This document shows positions 28,918 to 37,468 of a DNA stretch of 64,000 bases, piece by piece (position 1 is the first letter of the stretch; each line of letters begins with the position of its first letter). The stretch lies in contig NZ_WVNW01000005.1 in the NCBI RefSeq assembly GCF_013179285.1, forward strand, positions 124,001 to 188,000, in the 5' to 3' direction. This DNA comes from Roseobacter sp. HKCCD6576-2 (GTDB lineage: Bacteria > Pseudomonadota > Alphaproteobacteria > Rhodobacterales > Rhodobacteraceae). The notes beneath the pieces were generated by a model. It saw nothing but the letters and a program-made list of their open reading frames with translations, was not told the DNA's origin and did no database searches. The translations under genes and the position numbers were made by a program.

Positions 28918-29450
28918 TCGACCCGGTTACGCGCCATATCTGGACCTATCGGCTGATCTATCTCGCGTTGAGCCTGGTGGTCATGACCTACAAACTCTTG
29001 CCCCTTGGCCTGGGCAACATTGGCCTGCCTGCGCCCGACATCCTTCTGGCCCTCACTCTGGCATGGATCTTGCGCCAGCCCGCCGTTGTCCCAATGGCCT
29101 CCATTATCGTGGTTTTCCTGCTGGCCGATTTCCTGTTCCACCGTCCGCCAGGCCTCTGGACGGCCCTGGTGCTGCTGGTTAGCGAAAACCTCCGCACCCG
29201 TCGCGCACCGATGACCGCGTTTCCATTCCTTTTCGAGTGGGGTGCCTTTGCATTGGCGGTCTTTGGGCTGCTGATCCTCAACCGCGTGGCGCTTTGGGTG
29301 CTGATGGTCGATCAAACCACCCTCGGCCTGACCCTGGCACACGGGATTGTCACCGTCGCGATTTATCCGATCGTTGTCGCGGTCTCGAAATTTCTCATTG
29401 GCTTGCGTAAGCTAGGCCCGATTGACCCCGAGGCCGCCAAAGCCGCATGA
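28914..29450 (+). CDS. mreD: Rod-shape determining protein MreD
   Basis: A 178-residue integral membrane protein with about five helices. Sequence similarity in this family is low; position between mreC and mrdA, size and hydrophobicity support the call. It overlaps both neighbours by 4 bp (ATGA), which points to coupled translation. Confidence 0.88.
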   Translation: MIDPVTRHIWTYRLIYLALSLVVMTYKLLPLGLGNIGLPAPDILLALTLAWILRQPAVVPMASIIVVFLLADFLFHRPPGLWTALVLLVSENLRTRRAPMTAFPFLFEWGAFALAVFGLLILNRVALWVLMVDQTTLGLTLAHGIVTVAIYPIVVAVSKFLIGLRKLGPIDPEAAKAA

Positions 29451-31396
29451 AACGCTCGCCCAAAGAAACCGATGACAGCGCCCGCCTCGTTGGCCGCCGC
29501 AGCCTGGTGGTCGGTGGCCTGATGGCAGGCACCGGGGCCGTTCTGGCCGGACGAATGCGCTATCTGCAGGTGGAACGGGCCGATGATTTCCGGCTTTTGG
29601 CCGAAGAAAACCGGATCAACATTCACCTCCTGCCCCCTGCCCGCGGATTGATCTTTGACCGCGGAGGGACTCTTCTCGCGGGCAATGAGCAGAACTATCG
29701 CATCGTCATGACCCGCGAGGATGTGGACGATCTGGACGAGGTCCTCGCGCGCCTCACCGAATTGGTCAATCTGGACCAGGGCCGTCTGGAGCGCGCTCAC
29801 CAAGAAATTCTTGAACGCCCGCCTTATGTACCCGTCACCATCGCAGATCGGCTAAGCTGGGAAGAGCTGTCAACCGTTGCGGTCAACGCCCCGGCCCTGC
29901 CCGGCGTCACCCCCGAGTTTGGCCTGAGCCGCATCTATCCGCTCGGTGCCGATTTCTCTCACGTGGTTGGCTATGTCGGCCCGGTCTCCGACTGGTATCT
30001 CGAGACAACTGGCGACACGGACCCTGTCTTGCAAATCCCTGATTTCCAAGTCGGTCGTTATAATGTCGAAGCCCGGATGGAGGCCGATCTGCGCGGCCAG
30101 GCTGGCAGCAAATGGGTGGAAGTGAATGCAGGCGGCCGGGTCATGCGCGAGCTTGACCGAGATGCCGCTAACCCAGGCTCGGATCTGCAACTCACCATCG
30201 ATGCCGGTTTACAAAACTACGTCGAGGCCCGGCTCCATGGCGAAAGCGCGGGCGCCGTTGTGATGGAGGTTGAAACCGGCGAAGTCTTGGCGCTTGCCTC
30301 CGCCCCCACGTTCGACCCCAACCTGTTTGTGCGCGGCATCTCCACGACCAATTGGAACGCACTCAACACCGATCCTTACCGCCCGCTGGCCAACAAAGCG
30401 ACGCAGGGCCTTTATCCGCCCGGCTCCACCTATAAAATGATCGTCGCGCTGGCCGCGCTTGAGGCCGGTGTGATCACGCCGGACGAAACCGTGTTTTGCG
30501 GCGGCTTCACCGAATTGGGCAACCGGCGTTTTCATTGCTGGCGCGGCGGCGGCCACGGCCACATGAATCTCATCCAGAGCCTCTCGCAATCCTGCGACGT
30601 CTACTACTACGAGCTGGCGCAACGGACTGGGATAGAGGCGATCTCCGCCATGGCGCGGCGCTTCGGCTGCGGAATCCGTCATGACATTCCGCTTTCGGGC
30701 GTGGTCACCGGGCTCGCGCCGACGATGCAGTGGAAGCGCGAAAATCGCGGCGAAGATTGGCTGGTCGGCGACACACTCAACGCCTCCATCGGGCAGGGCT
30801 TTGTCTTGACCTCACCCCTGCAACTCGCCGTCATGACGGCGCGGGTTGCCACAGGGCGCAATATCGTGCCGACCCTGGTGAAATCCATAGATGGGCGGGA
30901 CAACGTACCGTCAGACGCCGAGGATCTGGGCCTGAACCCCGAAAATCTCGCTCTGGTCCGCCGCGGCATGTACGAGGTCAACAATTCCGGGCGCGGCACC
31001 GCCTATTCGAGCCGGTCAGTCGACGCGGCTTATACCATCGCGGGCAAAACCGGCACCAGCCAGGTCCGCAACATCACCGCTGCCGAGCGGGCGCGCGGTG
31101 TGATCCGCAATGCAGACCTGCCTTGGGAACGCCGCGACCACGCGCTTTACGTCGGCTATGCGCCCTATGAGCAGCCTCGATATGCAATCTCTGTGGTCGT
31201 TGAGCATGGCGGTGGCGGTTCAGCGGTGGCGGCGCCGATTGGCCGGGATCTTCTCTTGCGCGCTCAACATGGCGACGTGCCCCCACCCGAACTCTACCCG
31301 TCGGGACAGCGCCGCCGCATCGAAGACATGCATGAGCAAATGCCGCTGAGGCCCGCGACACCTCCCGAAGACAGCGGCGGGAGCAGTCAGGCATGA
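29447..31396 (+). CDS. mrdA: Penicillin-binding protein 2, peptidoglycan transpeptidase
   Basis: A 649-residue class B PBP. A membrane anchor is at residues 20-38, the dimerisation domain follows, and the transpeptidase domain has Ser327-Thr-Tyr-Lys330 (PPGSTYK), SCD in SQSCDVYYYEL and Lys534-Thr-Gly (AGKTGTSQV). It cross-links side-wall peptidoglycan in the elongasome with RodA, whose gene overlaps it by 4 bp. The last 40 residues are polar and unstructured. Confidence 0.95.
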   Translation: MKRSPKETDDSARLVGRRSLVVGGLMAGTGAVLAGRMRYLQVERADDFRLLAEENRINIHLLPPARGLIFDRGGTLLAGNEQNYRIVMTREDVDDLDEVLARLTELVNLDQGRLERAHQEILERPPYVPVTIADRLSWEELSTVAVNAPALPGVTPEFGLSRIYPLGADFSHVVGYVGPVSDWYLETTGDTDPVLQIPDFQVGRYNVEARMEADLRGQAGSKWVEVNAGGRVMRELDRDAANPGSDLQLTIDAGLQNYVEARLHGESAGAVVMEVETGEVLALASAPTFDPNLFVRGISTTNWNALNTDPYRPLANKATQGLYPPGSTYKMIVALAALEAGVITPDETVFCGGFTELGNRRFHCWRGGGHGHMNLIQSLSQSCDVYYYELAQRTGIEAISAMARRFGCGIRHDIPLSGVVTGLAPTMQWKRENRGEDWLVGDTLNASIGQGFVLTSPLQLAVMTARVATGRNIVPTLVKSIDGRDNVPSDAEDLGLNPENLALVRRGMYEVNNSGRGTAYSSRSVDAAYTIAGKTGTSQVRNITAAERARGVIRNADLPWERRDHALYVGYAPYEQPRYAISVVVEHGGGGSAVAAPIGRDLLLRAQHGDVPPPELYPSGQRRRIEDMHEQMPLRPATPPEDSGGSSQA

Positions 31397-32532
31397 GTTT
31401 TCTGGAATATACGGTCAAATCCACGCCCTCCGGCCTGCGCAAATTGCTCTATCTGAATTGGGGTCTGGTGCTCTTGATCACCGCTGTGGCCTGCATCGGA
31501 TTTCTGATGCTCTACTCCGTCGCCGGCGGCTCTATGAGCCCCTGGGTCGAGCCACAGATGCAGCGGTTTGGCTTGGGCCTGCTGGCCATGTTCATAGTTG
31601 CCATGACCCCAATCTGGTTCTGGCGCAACATGTCGGGCGTCGCATATGGCATCTCGATCCTGATGCTTCTGTACGTGGAGTTTTTCGGTGCCGTCGGTAT
31701 GGGGGCGCAGCGCTGGATCGACCTGGGTTTCATGCGGCTGCAACCATCGGAACTGACCAAGATCACTATGGTGATGCTGTTGGCGGCCTATTACGATTGG
31801 CTCGACAGCCGGAAAATGTCGCGCCCGCTTTATGTGCTGATCCCACTCCTGATCATTGTGGTCCCAGCCATGCTCACGCTGCGCCAGCCCGATCTTGGAA
31901 CGGCGCTCCTGCTGCTGATGGGCGGCGGGGCCGTGATGTTCCTCGCGGGCGTCCACTGGGCCTATTTCGCCGCCGTTGTCGCCGCAGGCGTCGGGGCAGT
32001 CAGCGCCGTCTTCGCCTCCCGCGGCACGCCCTGGCAGCTTTTGCAGGATTACCAGTACCGCCGCATCGACACGTTCCTAGACCCCTCGACCGATCCGCTC
32101 GGCGCGGGCTATCACATCACCCAGAGTCAGATTGCCTTGGGTTCCGGCGGGTTCTCTGGGCGCGGCTTCATGGAAGGCACGCAGAGTCGGCTCAACTTCC
32201 TGCCTGAGAAACACACCGATTTCATCTTCACCACATTGGCCGAGGAGTTCGGCTTCGTCGGCGCGGCCTCGCTTCTGGCGCTTTATCTGCTGATCCTGCT
32301 TTTCTGCGTCGTGACCGCCCTGCAGACCAAAGATCGCTTCGCGTCGCTCGTCACGCTCGGCATCGCGGTGGCGTTTTTCCTCTATTTCGCGATCAACATG
32401 GCAATGGTCATGGGCCTCGCGCCGGTGGTCGGCGTGCCCCTGCCCCTGGTCAGCTATGGCGGCTCGGCCATGTTGGTCTTGATGGTGGCCTTCGGTTTGG
32501 TGCAATCAGCGCATATCCACCGTCCCCGTTAA
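31393..32532 (+). CDS. rodA: Peptidoglycan polymerase RodA (SEDS family)
   Basis: A 379-residue SEDS glycosyltransferase with about ten membrane helices. The conserved RQPDLGTA loop, the LNFLPEKHTDFIF segment and the C-terminal PLPLVSYGGSAM are intact. It polymerises lipid II with PBP2. Last gene of the elongation operon; the next gene begins 13 bp on and may be co-transcribed. Confidence 0.95.
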   Translation: MSFLEYTVKSTPSGLRKLLYLNWGLVLLITAVACIGFLMLYSVAGGSMSPWVEPQMQRFGLGLLAMFIVAMTPIWFWRNMSGVAYGISILMLLYVEFFGAVGMGAQRWIDLGFMRLQPSELTKITMVMLLAAYYDWLDSRKMSRPLYVLIPLLIIVVPAMLTLRQPDLGTALLLLMGGGAVMFLAGVHWAYFAAVVAAGVGAVSAVFASRGTPWQLLQDYQYRRIDTFLDPSTDPLGAGYHITQSQIALGSGGFSGRGFMEGTQSRLNFLPEKHTDFIFTTLAEEFGFVGAASLLALYLLILLFCVVTALQTKDRFASLVTLGIAVAFFLYFAINMAMVMGLAPVVGVPLPLVSYGGSAMLVLMVAFGLVQSAHIHRPR

Positions 32533-32545
32533 GGCCAAAACCTCC

Positions 32546-33481
32546 ATGCCCAATATTCTCTTCGCCGCGCGCCCCGAGCGCTGGACCCAATATGAGCCGC
32601 ATCTGCGCGAGGCCCTGGCCGAGGCCAATCTGTCGCACGCCAACCTGACGACCGAGGCCAATCCGGCGGAGGTCGATTACATCATCTATGCGCCGAACGG
32701 TGATGTGCAGGATTTCACGCCCTTTACCCGCCTGAAAGCTGTTCTGAACCTCTGGGCCGGGGTCGAGGATGTGGTCGGCAATGAGACTCTGACCGTGCCG
32801 CTGGCCCGGATGGTCGACTATGGGCTGACCGAAGGCATGGTAGATTGGGTCGTGGGCCACACCCTGCGCCACCATCTCGGCATGGATGCCCATATCCATG
32901 GCCAAGACGGGGTCTGGCGCGCGGGTATTGTACCGCCTTTGGCGCGCAATCGTACAGTGGCGATTTTGGGCCTCGGTGCGCTTGGCACGGCCTGCGCGAC
33001 GGCGCTTGCCGGGCTCAAATTCCGCGTCACCGGCTGGTCGCGCAGCCCGAAAAACATCCCCGGTGTTGAAACGGGTCACGGCCCCGATGGGTTACAAAAA
33101 ATCCTGAAATCGGCAGAAATTGTAACCCTTCTGCTGCCCGACACGCCCGCGACCGAAAACACACTCAACGCCGAAACCCTCGCTTTGATGCCCCGTGGTG
33201 CCGTCATCCTAAACCCAGGCCGCGGCCCGCTCATCGACGATGACGCGCTGCTCGCCGCACTCGATAGCGGCCAAATCAGCCATGCCACCCTCGATACATT
33301 CCGCATCGAGCCACTGCCGAAAGAGCATCCGTTTTGGGCCCACCCCAAGGTCACAGTTACCCCCCATATCGCGTCTGAGACCCGCGCCGACAGCGCCGCC
33401 CGCGTGATCATCGACAACATCCGCCGCGGCGAGGTCGGAGAGCCCTTCCTCCATCTTGTCGATCGCGATCTGGGCTACTAA
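32546..33481 (+). CDS. ghrA: Glyoxylate/hydroxypyruvate reductase A-type dehydrogenase
   Basis: A 311-residue D-2-hydroxyacid dehydrogenase. The NAD(P) loop is ILGLGALGTACATAL near residue 140, catalytic Arg lies in NPGRGPLID, Glu in RIEPLP and His in TPHIASET. The overall form fits GhrA (YcdW), which reduces glyoxylate and hydroxypyruvate. It follows rodA by 13 bp, likely by chance of operon extension and not by function. Confidence 0.88.
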   Translation: MPNILFAARPERWTQYEPHLREALAEANLSHANLTTEANPAEVDYIIYAPNGDVQDFTPFTRLKAVLNLWAGVEDVVGNETLTVPLARMVDYGLTEGMVDWVVGHTLRHHLGMDAHIHGQDGVWRAGIVPPLARNRTVAILGLGALGTACATALAGLKFRVTGWSRSPKNIPGVETGHGPDGLQKILKSAEIVTLLLPDTPATENTLNAETLALMPRGAVILNPGRGPLIDDDALLAALDSGQISHATLDTFRIEPLPKEHPFWAHPKVTVTPHIASETRADSAARVIIDNIRRGEVGEPFLHLVDRDLGY

Positions 33482-33485
33482 CCCC

Positions 33486-33517
33486 TTCTCTGCTTTCAAA
33501 ATATCCCCGCCGGAGGC
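33486..33517. repeat. 32-bp intergenic repeat, copy 2
   Basis: Starts TTCTCTGCTTTCAAAATA and lies 5 bp after the ghrA stop. It is the inverted counterpart of 18955-18986 (30 of 32 identical). Confidence 0.7.
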
Positions 33518-33610
33518 TCCAACCTCTGGCCAAATGCAGCACAGGACGAAAAGCCGGGACGTTGCAACGCTCTCGTGGCAACGCGGGCCAAGGATGGCTC
33601 CCGAAAGGGC

Positions 33611-33639
33611 CTGACGCGGCCCGCCGCCCCGCGCGTCAG
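33611..33639. terminator. Possible bidirectional terminator hairpin at the end of the SseB-like gene
   Basis: CTGACGCG (33611-33618) pairs perfectly with CGCGTCAG (33632-33639) around a GC-rich loop, overlapping the stop codon of the SseB-like gene and lying between two convergent genes. There is no T-run, so factor-independent ending is uncertain. Confidence 0.35.
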
Positions 33640-34415
33640 CGCAATTTGGGAGGCACGTCCGGATCCATCCCCGGTGCCGCGCCCGGAACCTGAAGCGCCA
33701 CCGGCTCCGGCAAGTCAAACCGCAGCCCAAGCCGCGCCAGCGAGGCGCAAATCGGATCATGGGCCGCGAAAAACCCGACATCCAAACTGCCTGCTTCGAT
33801 GCCTGAAAAGGTCAGTGCTTCCGCGACGGCCTGGGCTAACCCGGCCTCCGCCTCGGGTGCCGCGCCCACAAATCCCAACAAATGCGCGCGCCGCCCGCTT
33901 TCATAGGTCACCCCTGCCAGATAGGCCAATTTGGCCATCCCTTCCGCGCTGGCCAGCTTGGCATCCAAGGCGGTAATCAATGCCTCTGGCAATCCGCGCG
34001 GTGCAAATACCTCGTCGGGCCGCTCTTCGGCCTCGCCCGGGGCGTTGGAAAGCGTTTCGGCCAACCAATCGACCGCGTCGGCCTCAATCAGAATCGACGA
34101 AGGCGCGACCCCGAGATTGACCCCCAACCCGATCCCTTGCCCCACCAACATCCCCGCCAAGGCGCGCCCTGACAAAGCCGCGTAAGGCGCCGTATCTCCG
34201 ACGAACTCAGTCAGCCGCTCTTCCAGATCAAAAACCAACACAAAGTCCTGCCCTTCGACGGGAAACACCTGCGGCGTGATCTGATCCCCTTCGGCCTCGC
34301 GCTCCAATAACAAGAACAGTTCAGCACTGGCCAAGCGATCATAGAACCGCAGCCGCAACGCATCATCGCCCGGCGCGGCCTCCATCGCCGCATGGGCCTC
34401 ATCAAGCATCGTCAT
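33636..34415 (-). CDS. SseB-family protein
   Basis: A 259-residue protein with an SseB N-terminal domain (ASAELFLLLEREA, VFPVEGQDFVLVFDLEERL) and a C-terminal SseB-like half. SseB relatives are poorly understood and were named for enhanced serine sensitivity in E. coli. The ATG at 34415 overlaps the stop of the upstream glycosylase gene (ATGA), so they form a coupled pair. No signal peptide. Confidence 0.78.
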   Translation of the reverse strand: MTMLDEAHAAMEAAPGDDALRLRFYDRLASAELFLLLEREAEGDQITPQVFPVEGQDFVLVFDLEERLTEFVGDTAPYAALSGRALAGMLVGQGIGLGVNLGVAPSSILIEADAVDWLAETLSNAPGEAEERPDEVFAPRGLPEALITALDAKLASAEGMAKLAYLAGVTYESGRRAHLLGFVGAAPEAEAGLAQAVAEALTFSGIEAGSLDVGFFAAHDPICASLARLGLRFDLPEPVALQVPGAAPGMDPDVPPKLR

Positions 34416-35005
34416 ATCGCCAATATCTCCGCCACGCGGGCCCGCAGCACCGGCAAAAGCTCCGCCTCGAACCAGGGGTTTTTCTTCATCCATCCGGTAT
34501 TGCGCCAGGACGGGTGCGGCAAGGGGATCACGTCGGGCGCATGGTCGCGCCATCCGGCCACCGTCTCCGTGACGCCGCGCTTGCCGCCCAAGTGCCAGCC
34601 TTGGGCATACCCGCCAACCAAGAGGGTCAAAGACACATCTGGCAAATGCGCCAACACCCGCGCACGCCATGTTTCGGCACAAATCTTTGGCGGCGGCAAG
34701 TCACTGCCTTTGGCGTTGTAGCCGGGAAAGCAAAACCCCATCGGTACAATCGCCACCCGGCTTTTGTCATAAAACACATCCTCGCCGACGCCCATCCAGT
34801 CCCGCAACCGGTCCCCTGATGGGTCAGTGAAGGGCTTGCCCGATAGGTGCACTTTCATCCCCGGTGCTTGGCCAGCAATCAAGACTCGTGCGCCGGGCGC
34901 GAACCATACCACCGGGCGCGGCGCGTGACCGGTCTCCGTTGCCGCGAACCGCTCGGCGCAGATTGTGCAGCCCGCCAAATCGGATGTGAGCGCCTGAAAG
35001 GACAT
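34412..35005 (-). CDS. Uracil-DNA glycosylase superfamily protein
   Basis: A 197-residue protein of the UDG fold: motif 1 GQAPGMKVHLSGKPF near residue 46 and motif 2 PHPSWRN near 163. Two cysteines near the N-terminus (GCTICAE) resemble the start of Fe-S UDGs, but the other ligands are not obvious. It probably removes a damaged or deaminated base. The ATG at 35005 is preferred over a TTG at 35011. Confidence 0.82.
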   Translation of the reverse strand: MSFQALTSDLAGCTICAERFAATETGHAPRPVVWFAPGARVLIAGQAPGMKVHLSGKPFTDPSGDRLRDWMGVGEDVFYDKSRVAIVPMGFCFPGYNAKGSDLPPPKICAETWRARVLAHLPDVSLTLLVGGYAQGWHLGGKRGVTETVAGWRDHAPDVIPLPHPSWRNTGWMKKNPWFEAELLPVLRARVAEILAI

Positions 35006-35079
35006 GGCCAAGACCTAGGGGCACGGCCCGCGAAAGGAAAGACTCGACATCGCTTCTATATTTCTATAAATCTAGAATC

Positions 35080-35421
35080 ATGAAACAAACACCTCTCTCC
35101 CCACCCGCCCTCACCCTGGCCGCGACAGCTTTTGCCGCCCTCGGGTCGGAACAACGTTTGGCCATCCTGCGCCGTCTGGTCAGGGCGGGGCCGGAGGGCC
35201 TGCCGATGGGGGCTTTGGGCGCAGATGTGGGTGTTGAGGGGTCGGTCCTGACCCACCACCTGAAACAGTTGGTCAGCGCAGGGCTCGTGACTCAGCGCCG
35301 CGATGGGCGGCGTATACTCTGCTCGGTCGCCATCCAGCAGATCGAAGACCTCTCCAATTTCCTTCTCTCCGAATGCTGCGCCGACCAAGGCGGCCATCTC
35401 AAAGGCGTCACTCATGGCTGA
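35080..35421 (+). CDS. ArsR-family metal/thiol-responsive repressor
   Basis: A 113-residue winged-helix repressor with the recognition helix in VEGSVLTHHLKQLVSAGLV. A Cys pair (SECCADQGGH) near residues 99-106 at the C-terminus plus Cys87 may be the metal site. Its end overlaps the permease gene by 8 bp, so it most likely regulates that permease. Inducer (arsenite, Zn, Cu or organoarsenical) unknown. Confidence 0.85.
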   Translation: MKQTPLSPPALTLAATAFAALGSEQRLAILRRLVRAGPEGLPMGALGADVGVEGSVLTHHLKQLVSAGLVTQRRDGRRILCSVAIQQIEDLSNFLLSECCADQGGHLKGVTHG

Positions 35422-36439
35422 TCTGACACAACACCCCTCCCCGATCCGCGACATCTGGGCCCGGATCGACAAAGTGCTTTTGACCGGCCTAGCGATCATC
35501 GCCGTGATCTACGCCTTCGACCGGCCCAACACCGTCCCAACAGTGATGGAGACCGGCGAGCATTTCTTCGAGACCTTGCCCTATGTGCTCTTTGCCGTCC
35601 TGGCGATTGGCGTGATGAAAGCCTCCGGCTCCGAGCGCCTGCTGGATGGCGCGTTTCAGGGCCGCGAGCTTCGGATGATTGTCTTTGGCGCGCTTGTCGG
35701 CGGGCTTTCCCCTTTTTGCTCCTGCCAAGTGATCCCCTTCGTGGCGGCGCTTTTGGCGGCAGGCGCGCCTCTCTCGGCGGTTATGGCCTTTTGGCTGGCC
35801 TCGCCGCTGATGGACCCGGCGATGTTCGCGATCACCGCGGGCGGACTCGGGTTTGACTTCGCCATCGCCAAGACCGCCGCCGCAGTGGCCCTTGGCATCG
35901 CGGGCGGGTTCGTGGTGATGACCCTCGCGAAATCGCCGATTTTTAACGATCCGCTGAAAGCCAATGGCATCACCGGCGGGTGTTGTAGTGCGAAAAAACT
36001 CACCCTGAACTGGACATTCTGGACCGAGGCCTCGCGCCGCGCGGTCTTTGGCGAGGCCGTCTGGTCAAATCTGCTCTTCCTCGGCAAATGGTTGGCCTTG
36101 GCCTATCTGCTGCAGGCGCTTTTGATCCATTATGTCCCCGCCGAGTTGATCGCGGGCGTGATTGGCGGCGACGGGCTTGGCCCAATCTTGATTGCCGCCT
36201 TTGTGGGTGCCCCGGCTTATCTGAACGGCTACGCCGCTGTGCCGCTGATTGAAGGGCTCCTGACCCAAGGTATGAGCCAGGGTGCGGCGATGGCCTTTGT
36301 CATCGCCGGGGGGGTGAGCTGCATCCCCGCTGCCGTCGCGGTCTGGGCGCTCGTCAAACCGCGGGTTTTCGTGGCTTATCTCGGCCTGGCCATCGCAGGC
36401 GCAATCCTTGCCGGCATGGCTTGGGGTGCATTCGCCTGA
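35414..36439 (+). CDS. ArsP/DUF318-type permease (metal or metalloid efflux)
   Basis: A 341-residue membrane protein of the PF03773 permease family with about eight to ten helices in two halves. PFCSCQVIPF near residue 100 and GGCCSAKK in the central loop carry the cysteines typical of this group. Family members export organoarsenicals or Cu/Zn. Co-directed with and overlapping an ArsR repressor. The ATG at 35414 (MADLTQHPSP) is the chosen start. Confidence 0.85.
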   Translation: MADLTQHPSPIRDIWARIDKVLLTGLAIIAVIYAFDRPNTVPTVMETGEHFFETLPYVLFAVLAIGVMKASGSERLLDGAFQGRELRMIVFGALVGGLSPFCSCQVIPFVAALLAAGAPLSAVMAFWLASPLMDPAMFAITAGGLGFDFAIAKTAAAVALGIAGGFVVMTLAKSPIFNDPLKANGITGGCCSAKKLTLNWTFWTEASRRAVFGEAVWSNLLFLGKWLALAYLLQALLIHYVPAELIAGVIGGDGLGPILIAAFVGAPAYLNGYAAVPLIEGLLTQGMSQGAAMAFVIAGGVSCIPAAVAVWALVKPRVFVAYLGLAIAGAILAGMAWGAFA

Positions 36440-36808
36440 TCTCTTGTCTGGTATAGGCGCATCGGCAATCCCTGTGCGTGCACCAACGGCGGCGGAACAT
36501 GCCCCGGCGCAGAAACGTCGTCACAAGCCATTCGCCGGCCTGCATCGGCCACGCGATCATCGCTCTTTGCCCGATAACCACCCCGAAAATTGTTGCGGAA
36601 CCTGAAACAAGAGATGTGCGTTGGCCACAGCAACGCGGTAATATACCGAGATTGCGCCATGTTGATGCCACAATACGCGCGCCGGGCTTGGAACAAAGGA
36701 CGATCACGGCCATAATGGCGCCCAATTGGAACCCTATGGTTAGGCCTGCGCAGCCGACGGGAAAGATGGGCGCGCAGCGACGGCAGATGCAGCAGCGGTG
36801 GGGCAAAT
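36440..36808. other. Gene-free stretch upstream of kpsT
   Basis: About 369 bases where a capsule permease gene (kpsM) is usually found next to kpsT. I looked at all frames and see no KpsM-like sequence, nor a tRNA or repeat. It probably contains the promoter for the capsule genes. Confidence 0.5.
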
Positions 36809-37468
36809 TTGCTCGAGTTTATCAATGTTTCAAAGTCCTTTTGGACCGGCACACAGCGCAAGGTGATCCTTGATCGCGCCTCGTTTCGGGTCGATTTGGG
36901 GTATTCGCTTGGCATTCTGGCCCCGAACGGGACCGGCAAATCGACCGTGATCAACATGATGGCCGGTCTGGAAAAGCCTGATGAGGGCGAGATTGTTCGC
37001 GGTAGCAGCATCTCTTTCCCGCTTGGCTTCATGGGCGGCGTGATCACCAAACTGACCGCGACCGAGAACAGCCGATATATCGCACAGCTTTACGGGCTGG
37101 ACCCCGACTATATCGAAGCTTTCTGCCGCTGGCTCTGTGGCTTGGAAGAATACTTTGACATGCCGATCGGCACCTATTCGTCGGGTATGCGCGCCCGGTT
37201 CAACTTCGCGCTGCTGCTGGCGCTCGACTTCGATATCTACTTGATTGATGAGGGCATGCCGCAATCGACCGACCCCGAATTCAACCGTCGTGCAGGTAGC
37301 ATTCTGGCGGATCGGTTGAAGTCATCGACGGTTGTCATCGTCTCGCATCAGGCCAAAACACTTGAAAAATTTGCCCGTCGGGCGGCTGTGTTGAAAGACG
37401 GGCAACTCTATTCCTTCGACACGCTCGAAGAAGCAAAAAGGCTTTATGATTATGAAACCCAAGGGTAA
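36809..37468 (+). CDS. kpsT: Capsule polysaccharide export ATPase KpsT-like
   Basis: A 219-residue ABC-2 ATPase for polysaccharide export. The P-loop is APNGTGKS (38-45), where Ala replaces the usual first Gly; the signature region is YSSGMRARF and Walker B YLIDEG. Family start fits the TTG at 36809 (LEFINVSKSFWTGTQRKVIL) with GGTGGGG upstream; no ATG gives the full domain. The next gene overlaps by 23 bp. The membrane partner KpsM is not in this window. Confidence 0.88.
   Translation: MLEFINVSKSFWTGTQRKVILDRASFRVDLGYSLGILAPNGTGKSTVINMMAGLEKPDEGEIVRGSSISFPLGFMGGVITKLTATENSRYIAQLYGLDPDYIEAFCRWLCGLEEYFDMPIGTYSSGMRARFNFALLLALDFDIYLIDEGMPQSTDPEFNRRAGSILADRLKSSTVVIVSHQAKTLEKFARRAAVLKDGQLYSFDTLEEAKRLYDYETQG

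Noticed and set aside
36354-36806. Minus-strand hydrophobic frame in the gap before kpsT
   Set aside because: I considered a capsule permease remnant, but its end overlaps the ArsP-type permease gene and it shows no KpsM motif.
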